Shown here in pieces: positions 1 to 7,847 of a stretch of DNA of 64,000 bases. The translations under genes and the position numbers were made by a program. The notes below the pieces were generated by a model, which had not been told where the DNA came from, searched no databases, and was given only the letters and a program-made list of their open reading frames with translations. The first letter of the stretch is position 1, and each line of letters opens with the position of its first letter. Source of the DNA: Clostridia bacterium. Its GTDB lineage: Bacteria > Bacillota > TC1 > UBA5767. The stretch spans positions 1,412,001 through 1,476,000 of the forward strand of contig CP069393.1 of assembly GCA_016887505.1 (NCBI GenBank), in the 5' to 3' direction.

Positions 1-338
1 GCTTCACTAAGGTTTGACCCCAACAACTTGCAGTCGAGAAACTCAACTCGGTTGAATGTCGCATTGCTTAAGTCCAAATTTGACATGTCACAATTTTCGA
101 ATCGCACATCCTCAATGTCCGCTCTTCTAAACGTTCCATCCTGAAAAGTAGTATTCCTGATGATTGTTTCTTTCAAACATACACTTTCAGCACTTCTTGC
201 ATCAAAACTACAGTCAGTTATAATTGACGCATTAATTTGCTGTTCATCCTCAATGACCCTCATGGTGTTTTCCACTAAAAACATCTCTTCGGGAAAACGA
301 GGTACTTGAATCTTTACATTTTTCTTAGCCTTTTTCAT
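1..338 (-). CDS. Pentapeptide-repeat protein (N-terminal part, cut by window edge)
   Basis: An open frame starts with ATG at 336-338 and runs off the left edge without a stop; 112 codons are visible. The start is supported by AGGAG seven bases upstream. After a charged start (MKKAKKNVK) and a linker of about 35 residues, the chain shows the five-residue periodicity of pentapeptide repeats, with A(D/N)LxX-like units such as TFRRADIEDVRFENCDMSNL and SNATFNRVEF. Such proteins fold as right-handed quadrilateral beta-helices; no specific function can be given from the fragment. It lies downstream of the CYTH gene on the same strand after a 155-bp gap in which I see no clear terminator. Confidence 0.8.
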   Translation of the reverse strand, partial: MKKAKKNVKIQVPRFPEEMFLVENTMRVIEDEQQINASIITDCSFDARSAESVCLKETIIRNTTFQDGTFRRADIEDVRFENCDMSNLDLSNATFNRVEFLDCKLLGSNLSE

Positions 339-493
339 CTTGTCTCCTGTCCCTTCGTGTAGGGAGCGATCATCTAACATCCTATCCAATATACCAGCAA
401 GCATTCTTGTTTACAAATACCACGATTGACTGACTCTTGGTTTTTTCTACCTGTTTTCCCATCCAATCAGTAAAAAAGCCGCCAATAAGACGG

Positions 494-1099
494 TTAACTT
501 TTCATATGAACAAGTTCAATCCCACGAGCCAACTTACTCAGATCTTCTGGTACTAAATGGTAGTCTAGGAGCTCATTTTTCGTGAATGATTCTAATGCCT
601 CAATTGAGCCTTTAATAAGTTCAACCTCTAACTCCCGGATGTTTACACTTCGGTTGTTTGCGCGAACAATGCCTTCGTCTAGTGCACATTCAAGTACAGA
701 ATCCTTGTACTCAATTTGTCGTACATGGCGAAAAATATCCGTTTCAATGAGTGGCACTAATTCCTTACTTCCTAACACCTCTTCCAACATACCTCGTTCC
801 TTTGGAAAATCCGCTAGGCTCAAATTAAAATCATCCTTTTTCTTATTTATCTCAATTCGAGTATGCAAACCATCCACAACCCCGCCGCCATATTTCAAGG
901 TAGCTACAATATCTTCGTCTTCTCGTCTTAGGCGCAATCCAATCCTACTATTAGCAAGAAGCAAATCCTGGGTATCATAATATGTTGCTCTTAGATGTAT
1001 GGTTCTGGCTTTATTTCCTAAAATTGAATCGTCGGACAATAAAGCGCGCATGGTTTGTTCGTCTTGAATTCCAAGTTTCAGCTCAATTTCCTTGTCCAT
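494..1099 (-). CDS. CYTH domain protein (triphosphate tunnel metalloenzyme family)
   Basis: A 201-residue protein opening with the CYTH signature ExExK (EIELK, residues 4-8), followed by alternating charged strands typical of the eight-stranded tunnel (GLRLRRED, TLKYGG, TRIEI, LECALDEG, ELEVELIKG). The family binds triphosphorylated substrates with divalent metal; members include inorganic triphosphatases, thiamine triphosphatases and class IV adenylate cyclases. This short stand-alone form has no CHAD domain. Its start overlaps the end of pheA by 17 bp, so it is translationally coupled to the last gene of the aromatic operon. The fold is clear; the substrate is not. Confidence 0.85.
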   Translation of the reverse strand: MDKEIELKLGIQDEQTMRALLSDDSILGNKARTIHLRATYYDTQDLLLANSRIGLRLRREDEDIVATLKYGGGVVDGLHTRIEINKKKDDFNLSLADFPKERGMLEEVLGSKELVPLIETDIFRHVRQIEYKDSVLECALDEGIVRANNRSVNIRELEVELIKGSIEALESFTKNELLDYHLVPEDLSKLARGIELVHMKS

Positions 1100-2249
1100 C
1101 TATAGATCCTTTCTTGTAGTTACCCAAAAACTCAAATTGGGAAGAAGATTCCATCATGCGATACATCGCCTTGCGAACCCGATTTTCCAACAGATTACCC
1201 TCAAAATCTATAAAAAAGTAATATTCCCATGGCTTTCCAAAAATAGGTCTTGATTCAATCCGAGTCATATTAAGATCGCTTTCGGTAATAATACCGATAA
1301 TCCGGTAGAGTGAGCCGATTTCATGCGCCATGGATAGGCGCACACTAATCTTATTACACTCCTTATCAATAAGAGGTGTACGTCGAACCCTGACGAAACG
1401 CGTGTAATTGGTCCCATTGTCCCCAATATTTTCAGCCAAAACAGATAGGCCATAGAGTTTTCCCGCCTGCAAACTGGCAATTGCTCCTACTCTGGGGTCA
1501 TTCGTTTCGAACACTTTTTTCGCACTCATCGCTGTATTGTAGTACGGTTCAGGCAAATATCCTCGGTCTTCAATAAATTTGGCACACTGGCTAAGCGCCT
1601 GGTTATGAGAAAACACTCTCTTAATTTGGTGAATGTCCGCCGTTGGAATACCCAAAAGTGCGTGCTTGATGGGTAAAATAAGCTCTCCACTAATGTAGAG
1701 GTCATTACTAGCAATCAGATGCTCCACTTCCTTAACACCGCCAGTGGAAGAATTCTCAATGGGCAATATTAAGTCGCTGATTTCACCCTCTTTTAGGGCC
1801 AATACCGCCTTTTCAAAAGTTGGATAATTTCTGCGAGGGTCTGCCCCAGGCATCATTAAATCCAAGGCCTCTTGGCTATATGAGCCAGGGATTCCTTGAA
1901 AGCCTACAATGCGCTTTTCAGTTTCTGGATTTTTTTTATCTAATATAGCCTCTAAATCCACCATTGCATGTTTTTCATGTTTTTCGTAAACAAGGTTTCC
2001 TTGGATCCGCCGACTGGTTTCCATAATCTTTCGAAGAATGTCCCTGTAGGCCGAACGGAACTCCAGTTTTTCCATTTTGGACACATTTTTTTCTAAAACT
2101 TCTTTCTCCCGTTCTGGATGGAAAATGGCAATGTTATTCTTCTTTTTATATTGACCCACTCGTACTGAGATTTCCATACGTTCCATAAGCAAAGAACGTA
2201 TTTGTTCATCTAGTTCGTCTATTTTCACCCGCAGTTCATCTAGTTCCAT
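1083..2249 (-). CDS. pheA: Bifunctional chorismate mutase / prephenate dehydratase (P-protein)
   Basis: Converts chorismate to prephenate and on to phenylpyruvate in phenylalanine synthesis. Domains in order: AroQ-type helical chorismate mutase (about residues 1-85; RVKIDELDEQIRSLL), prephenate dehydratase (about 110-290; GFQGIPGSYSQEA and the catalytic NYTRF motif) and a C-terminal ACT domain with the ESRP motif (IESRPIFGKPWEYYFFIDF) that binds phenylalanine for feedback inhibition. I choose ATG at 2249 (388 aa) because GTGGGGG lies just upstream; an in-frame GTG at 2261 would add four residues. The start lies inside the end of aroC and the stop overlaps the CYTH gene. Confidence 0.95.
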   Translation of the reverse strand: MELDELRVKIDELDEQIRSLLMERMEISVRVGQYKKKNNIAIFHPEREKEVLEKNVSKMEKLEFRSAYRDILRKIMETSRRIQGNLVYEKHEKHAMVDLEAILDKKNPETEKRIVGFQGIPGSYSQEALDLMMPGADPRRNYPTFEKAVLALKEGEISDLILPIENSSTGGVKEVEHLIASNDLYISGELILPIKHALLGIPTADIHQIKRVFSHNQALSQCAKFIEDRGYLPEPYYNTAMSAKKVFETNDPRVGAIASLQAGKLYGLSVLAENIGDNGTNYTRFVRVRRTPLIDKECNKISVRLSMAHEIGSLYRIIGIITESDLNMTRIESRPIFGKPWEYYFFIDFEGNLLENRVRKAMYRMMESSSQFEFLGNYKKGSIDGQGN

Positions 2250-3331
2250 ATTTGCCCCCACATCATCATGTCCAACACAGCTAGGGTGGCCGCTGCTTCA
2301 ATTACCGGCACTGCTCGTGGCACAATACAAGGATCATGTCTCCCCTTGATGCTCAAGGTTGTATCCTCCTCGGTCTCAATATCTACCGTTTTTTGTTCTT
2401 TTCCTATGGACGGAGTCGGCTTTATGGCCACCGTAAAATCGATCGTCATACCATTACTGATACCGCCTAAGATACCACCATTATGGTTACTTCTAGTAGC
2501 TACCTCACCCTCCTTATAATAGTATGTATCGTTGGCTCTTGAACCACGCATGCTGGCTAAATCGAATCCCGTACCAAATTCCACACCCTTAACCGCCGGT
2601 ATGGAAAAAAGTAAACTAGCCAAATGCGATTCGAGCGAATGAAAAAATGGTTCCCCTACACCAGCCGGTACTCCCATAACCACACATTGAACCGTACCAC
2701 CTACCGAATCCTGGTTTTCTCTGGCTATTCTTATTTCTTCTTCAAATTTGCACCAGTCCGGTTGTTGAAGTACAGGATGACCTTCCTTTCTCAAAGCAGA
2801 CAAGTCTTGTATGTCAAAATTCATAGAATCGATGCGACCTGCTTTCTTTTTACCTATACTCGTCACAACAGCACCTGCTTGGATGCCCTTCAGAGCAAGT
2901 ATTTGAGCCGCCACAGCGCCTGCAAAAACTAGTGGAGCCGTAATTCGGCCACTAAAATGGCCTCCTCCTCGGTAATCGTTGGCACCAGCATATTTTACAA
3001 ATCCAGGATAATCACCGTGTGAAGGACGCATCACATGCATAAGGCGCCCATAATCGCGACTCTTTTGATCCGTATTTCGAATAATAGCGGTAAGAGGCGT
3101 TCCTGTAGTACAGCCTTCAAAGAATCCGCTAATAATTTCAAAACTGTCCATTTCTTTTCTAGGCGTAGACCAAGCATTCTGCCCTGGTCTTCTCCTCGCC
3201 ATCTGGTTTGAAATTTCCGTCAAATTCAGTTTGATACCACTAGGCAGTCCATGGATGGTAATTCCTATGGCTGGTCCATGCGATTCTCCAAACAGACTTA
3301 ATTCTATGCGTTTACCCCATATTCCACTCAT
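2240..3331 (-). CDS. aroC: Chorismate synthase
   Basis: Last step of the shikimate pathway: removes phosphate from EPSP to give chorismate using reduced FMN. The 363 residues match the family's usual length. Conserved motifs seen are GESHGPAIG near the N-terminus, ENQDSVGGTVQC in the middle and SRANDTYY plus NHNGGILGGISNG in the C-terminal half, which shape the FMN/EPSP site. ATG at 3331 is preceded by GGAGG. The gene overlaps aroA by 20 bp and pheA by about 10 bp, so the operon is tightly coupled. Confidence 0.96.
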   Translation of the reverse strand: MSGIWGKRIELSLFGESHGPAIGITIHGLPSGIKLNLTEISNQMARRRPGQNAWSTPRKEMDSFEIISGFFEGCTTGTPLTAIIRNTDQKSRDYGRLMHVMRPSHGDYPGFVKYAGANDYRGGGHFSGRITAPLVFAGAVAAQILALKGIQAGAVVTSIGKKKAGRIDSMNFDIQDLSALRKEGHPVLQQPDWCKFEEEIRIARENQDSVGGTVQCVVMGVPAGVGEPFFHSLESHLASLLFSIPAVKGVEFGTGFDLASMRGSRANDTYYYKEGEVATRSNHNGGILGGISNGMTIDFTVAIKPTPSIGKEQKTVDIETEEDTTLSIKGRHDPCIVPRAVPVIEAAATLAVLDMMMWGQIWN

Positions 3332-4625
3332 ATATTTTTCCTCCCAGCATCTGGTAATCCTGCCAAAACTCCGGATAAGATTTGCTTACACTGTCTGGAT
3401 CTGTCACCGTCAATCTCTTTTCACAACCCAATACCGCCATCGCCATGCTCATTACCATGCGGTGATCATTCCAACCAGATACTAGGCCACCACTCAGATG
3501 TTCTTTTCCAATAATGGTCAAATCATCTTCTCCCCGTTCAACATCTGCTCCTAGCGCCTTAAGATTTTGGTACACCGCTTCCAAACGGTCGGACTCTTTA
3601 ATTTTTAGTCTTCCTAAGTTGGTAAGGTGACTTTTTCCCAATGCAAAAGCCAGTAGCACCGCTAGTGCAGGTACTAGGTCGGGAAATTCATTGCAATCTA
3701 TCGCAATGCCCTTGGGACGACTTTTTTTCACTTGAATACTCTTGTCCGCTTGAATACGCACGTCCGCTTCCATTTCACGCATGAGTCGCATCACCACTGC
3801 GTCCCCTTGGCTAGACTTTTCAGCCAAGCCTTCGATGTTTAATTCACCACCAAGAATACCTGCTAGTAAGAAAAAGATACTTTGTGAGTAGTCTCCCTCC
3901 ACAACATAGTTTCTAGCCTGATAGGTTTGGTTCCCTGGTATTATGAAAAATGAACCTCTGTTTTCGATTTGAATGCCATAATAGGAAAGCATCTCTAAGG
4001 TTAAGTCGACATACCCTTTGGACTCTAGTTCTGTACTCAATTCCAACACGCTATCTTCAGCTAGTAAGGGAAGTGTGAATAGTAGACCCGTTATGAACTG
4101 CGAGCTTACATTCCCCCTCAGCGTATACGTTCCAGGTTGCCATTTTCCCCGCACAGTTAGGGGAAGTCGCTTATTTGAATAAGAATATTCTATATTCTTT
4201 TCATCAAACAATTCAGTATATACGGACTGGGGGCGCTCTACCAATTTCCCCTTTCCAGTAAACTTGGCTTCTTTGGCAAAATGAAGAGACAAGGGAATGA
4301 TAAATCGAATCGTTGAACCGCTTTCCCTGCAATCGAAAGTCACATTATCTTTGCGACCAAGACTTAGGTTTGAAGACGCTCCCTTAACCCAAGCAACAAA
4401 GCGATTGCCTTCTTCTTCAAGCCGTATCTCCGCACCGATCTTACGCATTGCATCAATCGTTGCCAAAATATCCTCACTTAAAATCAAGTTCGATATCCGG
4501 CTAGTACCTTGTGCTAAACTAGCAGCCACCAAGGCACGATGGGAAAGACTCTTGGATGGCGGAATGTCTACAGTTCCCTTTATTGTTGACGATTCTAGTG
4601 TTACCGATTTCGCTTTACTCACCAT
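3312..4625 (-). CDS. aroA: 3-phosphoshikimate 1-carboxyvinyltransferase (EPSP synthase)
   Basis: Transfers the enolpyruvyl group of PEP to shikimate-3-phosphate. Motifs seen: PPSKSLSHRAL (shikimate-3-P binding, N-terminal), DCRESGSTIRF (in place of the common GNAGTxxR loop, so a divergent class), EGDYSQSIFFL, KESDRLEAV and WNDHRMVMSMA near the C-terminus. I place the start at ATG 4625 (437 aa), with GAGAGG five bases upstream, rather than at 4685, which would put 20 extra residues inside aroB. It overlaps the aroB stop by 11 bp. Confidence 0.95.
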   Translation of the reverse strand: MVSKAKSVTLESSTIKGTVDIPPSKSLSHRALVAASLAQGTSRISNLILSEDILATIDAMRKIGAEIRLEEEGNRFVAWVKGASSNLSLGRKDNVTFDCRESGSTIRFIIPLSLHFAKEAKFTGKGKLVERPQSVYTELFDEKNIEYSYSNKRLPLTVRGKWQPGTYTLRGNVSSQFITGLLFTLPLLAEDSVLELSTELESKGYVDLTLEMLSYYGIQIENRGSFFIIPGNQTYQARNYVVEGDYSQSIFFLLAGILGGELNIEGLAEKSSQGDAVVMRLMREMEADVRIQADKSIQVKKSRPKGIAIDCNEFPDLVPALAVLLAFALGKSHLTNLGRLKIKESDRLEAVYQNLKALGADVERGEDDLTIIGKEHLSGGLVSGWNDHRMVMSMAMAVLGCEKRLTVTDPDSVSKSYPEFWQDYQMLGGKIYEWNMG

Positions 4626-5700
4626 GGGAACCTCTCTCGATGTATTTAATGATATCATCTCTAGAAATTTCCTTGATAAAGGCATGCCCGATTTTCTTTA
4701 ATAGAATAATGGAGATCTTGTCCCCACTCATCTTTTTATCATAAAATATCGCCGCTAACAGGTCATTTGCAGCAAGCTGCTTTGGTATCTCGCTACGAAG
4801 GCCCGTCTTTTGCAATAGACTATCCAAGCGCTCCACAGTACCTTGGCAAGTTTGTCCCATATTCTGTGCCCTTCTAGTAATATGCGCCATACCCATGGCC
4901 ACTGCTTCTCCATGTGAAATATTGCCATAACCCAAATTTTTCTCGATGGCGTGTCCTAGAGTATGCCCAAAGTTGAGTATCTTTCTTTTCCCACCTTCTT
5001 TTTCATCCGAAGCTACGACATCTACCTTTTGAACCACACAGCGGCCAATGATTTCTTTTAATTTTGAAAAATCCATACTGTTATCGCTTACATACTCCTC
5101 AACTAAACTAAAGAGTTTTTCATCCCCTATGCATCCATATTTAATCACTTCGCCCATCCCACTACGGAATTCCTGGGCAGGCAGTGTCTTCAATAAGGCA
5201 GGGTCTATCCAAACGGCCTCAGGATGGTAGAAACTGCCACACAGATTCTTACCTTCTTTGAGATTGACTGCCACTTTGCCTCCAATGCTGGAGTCCACCT
5301 GAGCCAACAAGCTGGTGGGAATCTGAACGTAGCGTACTCCTCTTAGATAAGTTGCCGCCACAAATCCACCTAAGTCGCCAACCACGCCACCTCCGAGTAT
5401 GAGGATTAAATCATTGCGGGTAAATCCTTCTTCGAGTAAACAGGAATAGATACTTTCTGCCATAGCTAAGCTCTTGCTTGCTTCTCCAGCAGGTACAACC
5501 ATTTTCACGGCTCGAAATTCACCTTGATGGAGTTGTTCCATCAACTCCTCACCATATAAACGGTCCAAATTCTCGTCCGTCAAGACAAAAATCCTGCGCC
5601 CCTCATATACTTTGGGTATCCAGCACGATAGCTCTTGGAAAAGTCCCGTCTTAATTTGAATAGCAACTGTCTTTTGGGATAACTGCAACTCGATTTTCAT
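4615..5700 (-). CDS. aroB: 3-dehydroquinate synthase
   Basis: Cyclises DAHP to 3-dehydroquinate, the second shikimate step, with NAD+ and a divalent metal. The 361 residues carry the nucleotide-binding motif LGGGVVGDLGGFVAATYLRG (about residues 100-120) and metal/active-site signatures FGHTLGHAIE and HGEAVAMGM. AAGGAG precedes ATG 5700 at good spacing. It lies 28 bp after tyrA in the aroF-tyrA-aroB-aroA-aroC-pheA order. Confidence 0.96.
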   Translation of the reverse strand: MKIELQLSQKTVAIQIKTGLFQELSCWIPKVYEGRRIFVLTDENLDRLYGEELMEQLHQGEFRAVKMVVPAGEASKSLAMAESIYSCLLEEGFTRNDLILILGGGVVGDLGGFVAATYLRGVRYVQIPTSLLAQVDSSIGGKVAVNLKEGKNLCGSFYHPEAVWIDPALLKTLPAQEFRSGMGEVIKYGCIGDEKLFSLVEEYVSDNSMDFSKLKEIIGRCVVQKVDVVASDEKEGGKRKILNFGHTLGHAIEKNLGYGNISHGEAVAMGMAHITRRAQNMGQTCQGTVERLDSLLQKTGLRSEIPKQLAANDLLAAIFYDKKMSGDKISIILLKKIGHAFIKEISRDDIIKYIERGSHGE

Positions 5701-5728
5701 GAATTCTCCTTCTGTTTTGAAACTCTAT

Positions 5729-6568
5729 CTAAATCTTTTCTTTCAATTCTTTGGCCTGCTTTAAAATACGATAAATTTGCTTTTCATTTCCTTCAGAAAT
5801 GGCCTCTTTTAAGACAAACCAGCGCTTCTCAAATTGGTCCATTTCCTCTAATAGATGTTCTTTGTTCTCAATAAATAATTCTGTCCACAAGTCTTCATTG
5901 ATGGTAGCCACTCTAGTAGCATCTTTAAAACTGCCACCAATCAAAAATTTACTCGATTCTGTGAATCCATTCATCAGCAGTGATGCCAGCACATGAGGCA
6001 TTTGAGACGTATAACTAACAAGAGCGTCATGTTCCGTTGGTGATAAACTTACAATCTTTCGGACTCCCAATAATTCCATCAAAGAACCCAGTAACTTTAC
6101 TGCCCGCTCGCTGTTCTTCTCTGTAGGTGTTAAAAGATAATATGAACCAAGGAACATTTCCTCACGAGCTTTATCAATACCCCGTCCCTCTCGTCCGGCC
6201 ATGGGATGGGTCCCTAAGAACTCCACACCCTCTGGCATGATATTTTGTAGTTTGCTTACAATATGAGATTTAATACTAGACACATCAATTACAATGGTTC
6301 CTGGTGTAAACAAATCTCGGTGCTTTATGATAAATTGTTCTGTCATCTTAGGATACAAAGCAACTATAACTACATCGGAATAAGGTATGGTCTCTTCAGG
6401 TGAGATGGACAAAACATCTGCCATCTGACGTTTCCTAGCACTATCTAGGATTTCTTCAGATATATCTACTCCTCTGACCTCTGCAACTTTTCCCACCAGC
6501 CCCAACGCAATGGAGCCCCCGATGAGGCCAAGGCCCACTATGGTAACCTTGCATTCCGAAACATTCAT
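5729..6568 (-). CDS. tyrA: Prephenate dehydrogenase
   Basis: Oxidatively decarboxylates prephenate to 4-hydroxyphenylpyruvate for tyrosine synthesis. Residues 11-23 form an NAD(P) Rossmann loop (GLGLIGGSIALGL), followed by a conserved GTHPMAGREGRG substrate-site motif and a helical C-terminal dimerisation domain. At 279 residues it lacks the C-terminal ACT domain found in some Firmicutes TyrA proteins, so tyrosine feedback on this enzyme is not evident from the sequence. AAGGAG lies ahead of ATG 6568; the gap to aroF is 3 bp. Confidence 0.95.
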   Translation of the reverse strand: MNVSECKVTIVGLGLIGGSIALGLVGKVAEVRGVDISEEILDSARKRQMADVLSISPEETIPYSDVVIVALYPKMTEQFIIKHRDLFTPGTIVIDVSSIKSHIVSKLQNIMPEGVEFLGTHPMAGREGRGIDKAREEMFLGSYYLLTPTEKNSERAVKLLGSLMELLGVRKIVSLSPTEHDALVSYTSQMPHVLASLLMNGFTESSKFLIGGSFKDATRVATINEDLWTELFIENKEHLLEEMDQFEKRWFVLKEAISEGNEKQIYRILKQAKELKEKI

Positions 6569-6571
6569 AGT

Positions 6572-7582
6572 CTACTCTCCTTGGATAACTTTTCTTATGG
6601 GGCCAATTCTATCGATCAGCTTTTTGAAATCTTCCGGCAACAAACTCTGTTGACCGTCACTGAATGCTTTTTCTGGATTATTGTGAACTTCAATAGACAG
6701 TCCATCCGCTCCTGCTGCAATAGCAGCCATAGCGAGTGGTTCTACCAACCAACGGATTCCTGCTGCATGACTTGGGTCTACAATAACGGGTAAGTGACTC
6801 TTCTTCTTCAGTATTGGTACAGCACTGATATCCAACGTGTTACGAGTATAGGTCTCAAATGTACGAATACCACGTTCACAAAGAATAACTTGCTCATTTC
6901 CACCTGCCATGATGTATTCTGCAGCCATCAGAAACTCGGTCAGGGTAGCAGCCATACCTCTTTTAAGAAGTACCGGAACTCGTAACTGACCTACGGCTTT
7001 CAATAGATCAAAGTTCTGCATATTGCGTGCCCCAATTTGGATCACATCTACTTCTTCACCGAAAGCACCAACTTGAGCTGGAGACATCATTTCTGTAACA
7101 ATTGGCAAACCTGTTAAACGTCTGGCTTCTTTGAGTATTTCGATACCTTCTTGACCTAGTCCTTGGAAACTATATGGTGAAGTTCTAGGTTTAAAAGCAC
7201 CTCCTCGAAGAAAGGTTGCGCCCATCTTCTTTACATCTTTTGCAATGGTAAGTAGCTGCTCTTCACTTTCTACAGCACAAGGACCAGCAATGATGGCCAA
7301 TTCTTTGCCACCAACACTTGACTCACCTATTTTATAAACAGAGTCTTTGGGATGGAACAGCCGATTGGCCTTTTTGTACGGTTCAGCAACATGCATAATC
7401 TTAGCAACATCAGATCTTGCCTCTAGTTGGCTTACATTGATGTTTGTCGTATCTCCTACCACTCCAATAATAGCATAATTTTCTCCTTGGGTAATGCTTC
7501 CTTTGCACCCCAATAACTCTATCTCGTCTCTAAGTCTATTGACATCTTCAGGCGACGTGCCCGGTTTCATTACGATAACCAT
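6572..7582 (-). CDS. aroF: 3-deoxy-7-phosphoheptulonate synthase (type I-beta DAHP synthase)
   Basis: Condenses PEP and erythrose-4-phosphate, the committed step of aromatic synthesis. The N-terminal 70 residues (MVIVMKPG, VVGDTTNINVSQLEA) are the ferredoxin-like regulatory domain of I-beta enzymes, which mediates Phe/Tyr inhibition in relatives. The barrel has AGPCAVES with the metal-ligand Cys, LRGGAFKPRTSPYSFQGLG, PSHAAG and EVHNNPEKAFSDG. I place the start at ATG 7582 (336 aa) behind GGGG. An upstream in-frame ATG at 7633 would force translation through the attenuator terminator and adds 17 residues without homology. It is the first gene of the aro operon. Confidence 0.95.
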   Translation of the reverse strand: MVIVMKPGTSPEDVNRLRDEIELLGCKGSITQGENYAIIGVVGDTTNINVSQLEARSDVAKIMHVAEPYKKANRLFHPKDSVYKIGESSVGGKELAIIAGPCAVESEEQLLTIAKDVKKMGATFLRGGAFKPRTSPYSFQGLGQEGIEILKEARRLTGLPIVTEMMSPAQVGAFGEEVDVIQIGARNMQNFDLLKAVGQLRVPVLLKRGMAATLTEFLMAAEYIMAGGNEQVILCERGIRTFETYTRNTLDISAVPILKKKSHLPVIVDPSHAAGIRWLVEPLAMAAIAAGADGLSIEVHNNPEKAFSDGQQSLLPEDFKKLIDRIGPIRKVIQGE

Positions 7583-7601
7583 GTATAAATCCCCTTTCTT
7601 A

Positions 7602-7630
7602 ATAAAAAAAAGAGGCTCAGCGAGCCTCTT
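7602..7630 (-). terminator. Attenuator terminator upstream of aroF
   Basis: On the minus strand a perfect 9-bp stem AAGAGGCTC / GAGCCTCTT with a GCT loop is followed by eight T. It sits 20 bp before the aroF start and about 50 nt after the leader-peptide stop, the textbook place for a transcription attenuator. An upstream segment GAGCUUUU (7703-7710) can pair with the 5' arm (two G-U pairs), a possible antiterminator; that pairing is inference. Confidence 0.88.
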
Positions 7631-7679
7631 CATGCAATCTTACCTACAATATCTCTCTGATGTTTTAAAACTATTCATT

Positions 7680-7763
7680 TCATCTCAAAAAACCGGCGCT
7701 ATAAAAGCTCCAGCTAGTAAAATAAAAGAAATAAGTTGTGTTTGCATTCGTCGTTTGTATCAT
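7680..7763 (-). CDS. Aromatic-rich leader peptide of the aro operon attenuator
   Basis: ATG 7763 opens a 27-residue frame ending in TGA at 7680-7682; ATG 7769 would add two residues. GAGGAA lies just upstream. The core TTYFFYFTSWSFY holds three Tyr, four Phe and one Trp in 13 residues, a composition expected for a leader peptide whose ribosome stalls when charged aromatic tRNAs are scarce. It lies between a consensus promoter and an intrinsic terminator, directly before the DAHP synthase, tyrosine and phenylalanine pathway genes. Stalling would free the GAGCUUUU segment to disrupt the terminator. No sequence family is known to me; the assignment rests on position and codon content. Confidence 0.88.
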   Translation of the reverse strand: MIQTTNANTTYFFYFTSWSFYSAGFLR

Positions 7764-7799
7764 GTTCATTTCCTCGCAAACTTCATCATCGTTTAAGAC

Positions 7800-7828
7800 A
7801 TTATAGAATTCATTACCTCTGCTGTCAA
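7800..7828 (-). promoter_or_regulatory. Consensus sigma-A promoter of the aro operon
   Basis: Minus strand: TTGACA (7823-7828), 17-bp spacer, TATAAT (7800-7805), a perfect match to the housekeeping consensus. Transcription would start near 7793, about 30 nt before the leader peptide. So strong a promoter fits control by attenuation rather than by initiation. Confidence 0.92.
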
Positions 7829-7847
7829 TAGTAATCGACATATTCAG

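Noticed and set aside
7583..7633. Upstream start for aroF adding 17 residues
   Set aside because: These codons are the attenuator hairpin and its T-run; the family starts at MVIVMKPG, which has its own RBS.
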